From assembly GCA_024405675.1 (NCBI GenBank), contig JAKSOH010000007.1, forward strand, positions 1 to 34,724: a DNA stretch of 34,724 nt, in the 5' to 3' direction. Within the stretch, counting starts at the first letter, position 1; every line of letters begins with the position of its first letter. This DNA comes from Victivallaceae bacterium. Its GTDB lineage: Bacteria > Verrucomicrobiota > Lentisphaeria > Victivallales > Victivallaceae. Position numbers and translations under genes: made by a program. The notes beneath the pieces were generated by a model, which had not been told where the DNA came from, ran no database searches, and was given only the letters and a program-made list of their open reading frames with translations. Of this stretch, positions 32,777-34,724 are shown piece after piece.

Positions 32777-33060
32777 TGAAAATGGAAGAAAACAACGAAA
32801 TCAAGATGACGTTTGAGCAGGCGCTCGCCAAGCTGGAGGACCTCGTCCGCCGCATGGAGAACGGCAACCTCACGCTCGAGGAGATGATCACCGGATACGA
32901 GGATGGCAGCCGTCTGGCCGCGTTCTGCCGCTCGCGGCTGAACGGTCTGGAGGAGAAGATAAAAGTCCTCACCGACCGCGACCGCGTTGCCGAGGGCGAG
33001 TCGGCGTGGAGCGAAATGCCGGTTCCGGAGGCGGCCGCGCCACAGGGGGACGGGAACTAG
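32776..33060 (+). CDS. xseB: Exodeoxyribonuclease VII small subunit
   Basis: A 94-residue protein with the XseB core MTFEQALAKLEDLVRRMENG, then LTLEEMITGYEDG and LAAFCRSRLNGLEEKI, a helical hairpin that binds the large subunit XseA. A short Pro/Ala tail follows. ATG at 32776 overlaps the ddh stop (TGATG); GTG at 32773 and ATG at 32782 are alternatives. xseA is not in the window. The gene seems a passenger in the envelope operon. Confidence 0.93.
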   Translation: MKMEENNEIKMTFEQALAKLEDLVRRMENGNLTLEEMITGYEDGSRLAAFCRSRLNGLEEKIKVLTDRDRVAEGESAWSEMPVPEAAAPQGDGN

Positions 33061-33063
33061 GCC

Positions 33064-34458
33064 ATGTCTTCGTTCGTCACCCTGCGCGGGCGGGGCGGCG
33101 TTGGAGACGTGCTCAAGGTGGCGACGCCGCTGATCGTCGCCAATCTTGGCCACGCCTTCATGCTGTTCATCGACCGCATGATGCTATCGCATTATTCGCC
33201 GGCCGCCATGGGCGCCGCCGTTTCCTCTGGAATGGTGGCGTTCGCCACTTGCTGCGTGTTTTTGGGAACCGTGGGATATGCCAGTACTTTCGTCGCTCAG
33301 CATTCAGGGGCGAATCAGGACGACCACATCGGTCGTGTCATGTGGCAGGCAGTGTTCATGGCGCTATTCGGTGGAGCCGCCGTCGCCTGCTGTACCTTCG
33401 CCTCGGACTGGGTGTTCCGCATCTGCGGCCATTCCCCGGAGATGCAGAAGTTGGAATCGTCGTACTTCAGCATCCTTTCCATCGGAACCGTGACTCCGCT
33501 GATGGCCATGGCGCTCTCCTGTTTCTGGAGCGGCCGCGGCAAGACCAGGACGGTCATGGTGGCGAACCTGATTTCGCTGCTCGGCAACGTGCTCTTCAAC
33601 TATATCCTCATCTTCGGTTGTCCGGCGTTGCACATCCCGGACATGGGTATCCGCGGAGCCGGATACGCCACTGCGCTTTCGGAGTTCTTCGGCTCTACTT
33701 TCTACATCTGCGTGGTGTTGTGCGACCGCAAGCTGGTGGCTAGGTACCGGCTCCTTGACTGGCGGCCGGATTTCCGGCTCATCGGACGCATGGTGCGCTT
33801 TGGGTTCCCGAGCGGCCTGCAGATTCTGCTCGACGTCACTGGGTTCACGGTGTTCACCGTCTATCTCGGCAAGATTGACGACGCGGTGCTCATCTCCGCC
33901 GGACTGGTGCTTTCGGTCTATTCCATAGGATTTCATCCGATGATCGGCCTCGGAATGACCGGGGCAATCATGGTTGGGCAGGGCGTCGGAGCCAGGGACA
34001 TACAGTTCGCGAAGCGCTCGGTGCGCAGCGCCATGGTCCTGGCGCTTGTCTACGCCGCGCTGTTCCTGTTGTTCTGCACTTTGTGCCCTGAGCTGGTGAT
34101 GCGGATATTCGGCGTGGCGGCCAGTTCGGAAGTGGCGCGCCTGACTAGGATGCAGCTGCTTTTCGTCTCGCTGTATCTCGCGGCGGACGGCGCGGGACTG
34201 CTGTTCTCCAACGCGATCAAGGGGGCGGGAGACACGAGATTCGTCATGTGGATCGTCATCGCGTTGAGCGTTTTCGTGCTGATCGGTCCCACCATAATGA
34301 CTTTCCACTTGTGCAAGGCCTTCTGGCCCGGCGTCGGAAACGACGCGCTGATGATGATCATGTGGGGATTCGTCGGGCTGTATTCGCTGATATTTGGATT
34401 GGGAACCTTTGTCCGCTACCTCGGCGGCAAATGGCAGAAAATGAGCATCATCGGATGA
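33064..34458 (+). CDS. MATE family efflux transporter
   Basis: A 464-residue protein with about 12 membrane segments in two homologous halves: VATPLIVANLGHAFMLFIDR begins the first and VRFGFPSGLQILLDVTGFTV the second. The MATE N-terminal pattern (P-L-I, then the D-R-M-M-L-S-H-Y position) and FSNAIKGAGDTRF near the end of the second half support the family. It exports small cations or drugs in exchange for Na+ or H+. Starts 3 bp after the xseB stop. It is the last gene before the strong terminator at 34479. Confidence 0.92.
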   Translation: MSSFVTLRGRGGVGDVLKVATPLIVANLGHAFMLFIDRMMLSHYSPAAMGAAVSSGMVAFATCCVFLGTVGYASTFVAQHSGANQDDHIGRVMWQAVFMALFGGAAVACCTFASDWVFRICGHSPEMQKLESSYFSILSIGTVTPLMAMALSCFWSGRGKTRTVMVANLISLLGNVLFNYILIFGCPALHIPDMGIRGAGYATALSEFFGSTFYICVVLCDRKLVARYRLLDWRPDFRLIGRMVRFGFPSGLQILLDVTGFTVFTVYLGKIDDAVLISAGLVLSVYSIGFHPMIGLGMTGAIMVGQGVGARDIQFAKRSVRSAMVLALVYAALFLLFCTLCPELVMRIFGVAASSEVARLTRMQLLFVSLYLAADGAGLLFSNAIKGAGDTRFVMWIVIALSVFVLIGPTIMTFHLCKAFWPGVGNDALMMIMWGFVGLYSLIFGLGTFVRYLGGKWQKMSIIG

Positions 34459-34478
34459 CGGCGATTCCGTTTGAAACG

Positions 34479-34527
34479 CAAGTAACCAGTTGCAGGTAAA
34501 TGGCTTGCAATTGGTTACTTGTTTTTT
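34479..34527 (+). terminator. Rho-independent terminator of the envelope operon
   Basis: CAAGTAACCAGTTGCA (34479-34494) and TGCAATTGGTTACTTG (34506-34521) pair over 16 positions with one G-T, loop of 11 nt, followed by six T residues. Confidence 0.93.
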
Positions 34528-34540
34528 AGCAAATCTTTTT

Positions 34541-34623
34541 ATTGCGGAAAAAACCCACAAATATTGCCGCCGATTTGCGGAAAAAATCCGCAAATTGTTT
34601 CTAAAGATGCAATATTGTTGCAT
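34541..34623 (+). promoter_or_regulatory. Palindromic elements upstream of the terminal ATPase gene
   Basis: ATTTGCGGA (34573-34581), five A, TCCGCAAAT (34587-34595) is a perfect 9-bp inverted repeat. A degenerate half copy, ATTGCGGAAAAAACCCACAA, begins at 34541. A second inverted repeat ATGCAA/TTGCAT with a 5-nt centre lies at 34607-34623, 14 bp before the first ATG. They look like operators. Confidence 0.5.
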
Positions 34624-34637
34624 TGGAAGATACGTCC

Positions 34638-34724
34638 ATGGGGGATGAAATGCGACAGATATTGACAGAACTGATAATGGAGTTTTGCGAGCGGGAATTG
34701 CCGTCGTTGAAGAGACGAGATGTG
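34638..34724 (+). CDS. Start of a probable AAA/DUF4143-type ATPase, partial
   Basis: Only 29 codons are in the window: MGDEMRQILTELIMEFCERE then LPSLKRRDV. The E-F-x-E-R-E-L-P-x-L-x-x-R-D pattern matches the leader of many AAA_14/DUF4143 ATPases just before their Walker A loop, which lies outside the window. ATG at 34650, with GGGGG 5 bp upstream, is an alternative start. The identification is from a short motif only. Confidence 0.45.
   Translation, partial: MGDEMRQILTELIMEFCERELPSLKRRDV

Noticed and set aside
33364-34623. 419-codon minus-strand frame opposite the MATE gene
   Set aside because: Antisense shadow running through the operon terminator; low-complexity His/Glu/Arg composition.

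Overview
The window looks like chromosomal DNA from a Gram-negative-type bacterium of the PVC superphylum, most likely a Lentisphaerota/Victivallales-like gut or rumen organism. That placement is inference. It rests on a Kdo/heptose lipopolysaccharide pathway, a long GreA carrying a roughly 550-residue N-terminal extension (known from Chlamydiae and relatives), meso-diaminopimelate dehydrogenase, many small lipoproteins, and the start of what looks like a DUF4143-type ATPase. DNA is GC-rich except for an AT-richer island at about 3.55-5.6 kb. No tRNA, rRNA, CRISPR array or insertion sequence was recognised.

Layout. 1-3541 (minus): greA with N-terminal extension, a calcineurin-like phosphoesterase and a tcdA-type E1-like enzyme cut by the window edge. 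3751-5361 (plus): AT-rich island with a double-membrane-anchored coiled-coil protein and a Sel1-repeat lipoprotein, followed by a possible gene remnant. 5712-8127 (minus): a tightly overlapped operon of Gfo/Idh oxidoreductase (GnnA-like), ispE and gmhB. 8128-9310: a small lipoprotein gene flanked by two copies of the same promoter/leader/start-codon module, one intact (malic enzyme) and one decayed. 9311-11728 (plus): malic enzyme, flavin-reductase-like protein and luxS. 11713-12675 (minus): alpha/beta hydrolase. 13112-13753 (plus): three tandem near-identical mini-lipoproteins ending in a strong terminator. 13845-15670 (minus): a WYL transcription regulator overlapping a radical SAM enzyme.

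The most interesting region is 15.7-22.6 kb. Divergent from the WYL regulator lies a run of seven genes: four small proteins (three with acidic tails or tracts, one zinc ribbon), then an atypical Ser/Thr kinase, a TerY-like von Willebrand A protein and a PP2C phosphatase. The last three form the kinase-VWA-phosphatase set known as the TerY-P triad. A Pif1-like helicase lies convergent to it. In the WYL/triad intergenic region I find three copies of an operator-like motif, TGACRCAARATGTCAC, each followed after exactly 11 nt by TACATT. A fourth copy with the same spacing to TATGTT sits in front of the hydrolase gene 3 kb away. This points to a WYL-controlled regulon covering the triad, the hydrolase and probably the WYL gene itself.

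22773-23759 (minus) encodes a PfkB-family sugar kinase. From 23887 to about 34527 (plus) runs an 11-gene cluster, nearly all start/stop-overlapped, opening with a recognisable promoter and closing with a strong terminator: HAD phosphatase, small membrane protein, heptose-7-phosphate kinase, kdsB, kdsA, kdsC, a long LptA/OstA-like periplasmic protein, an ArnT-like membrane glycosyltransferase, ddh, xseB and a MATE transporter. Together with gmhB and the GnnA-like dehydrogenase this builds the inner core and lipid A side of an LPS-containing envelope. The window ends inside the ATPase gene, whose upstream region holds two palindromes.
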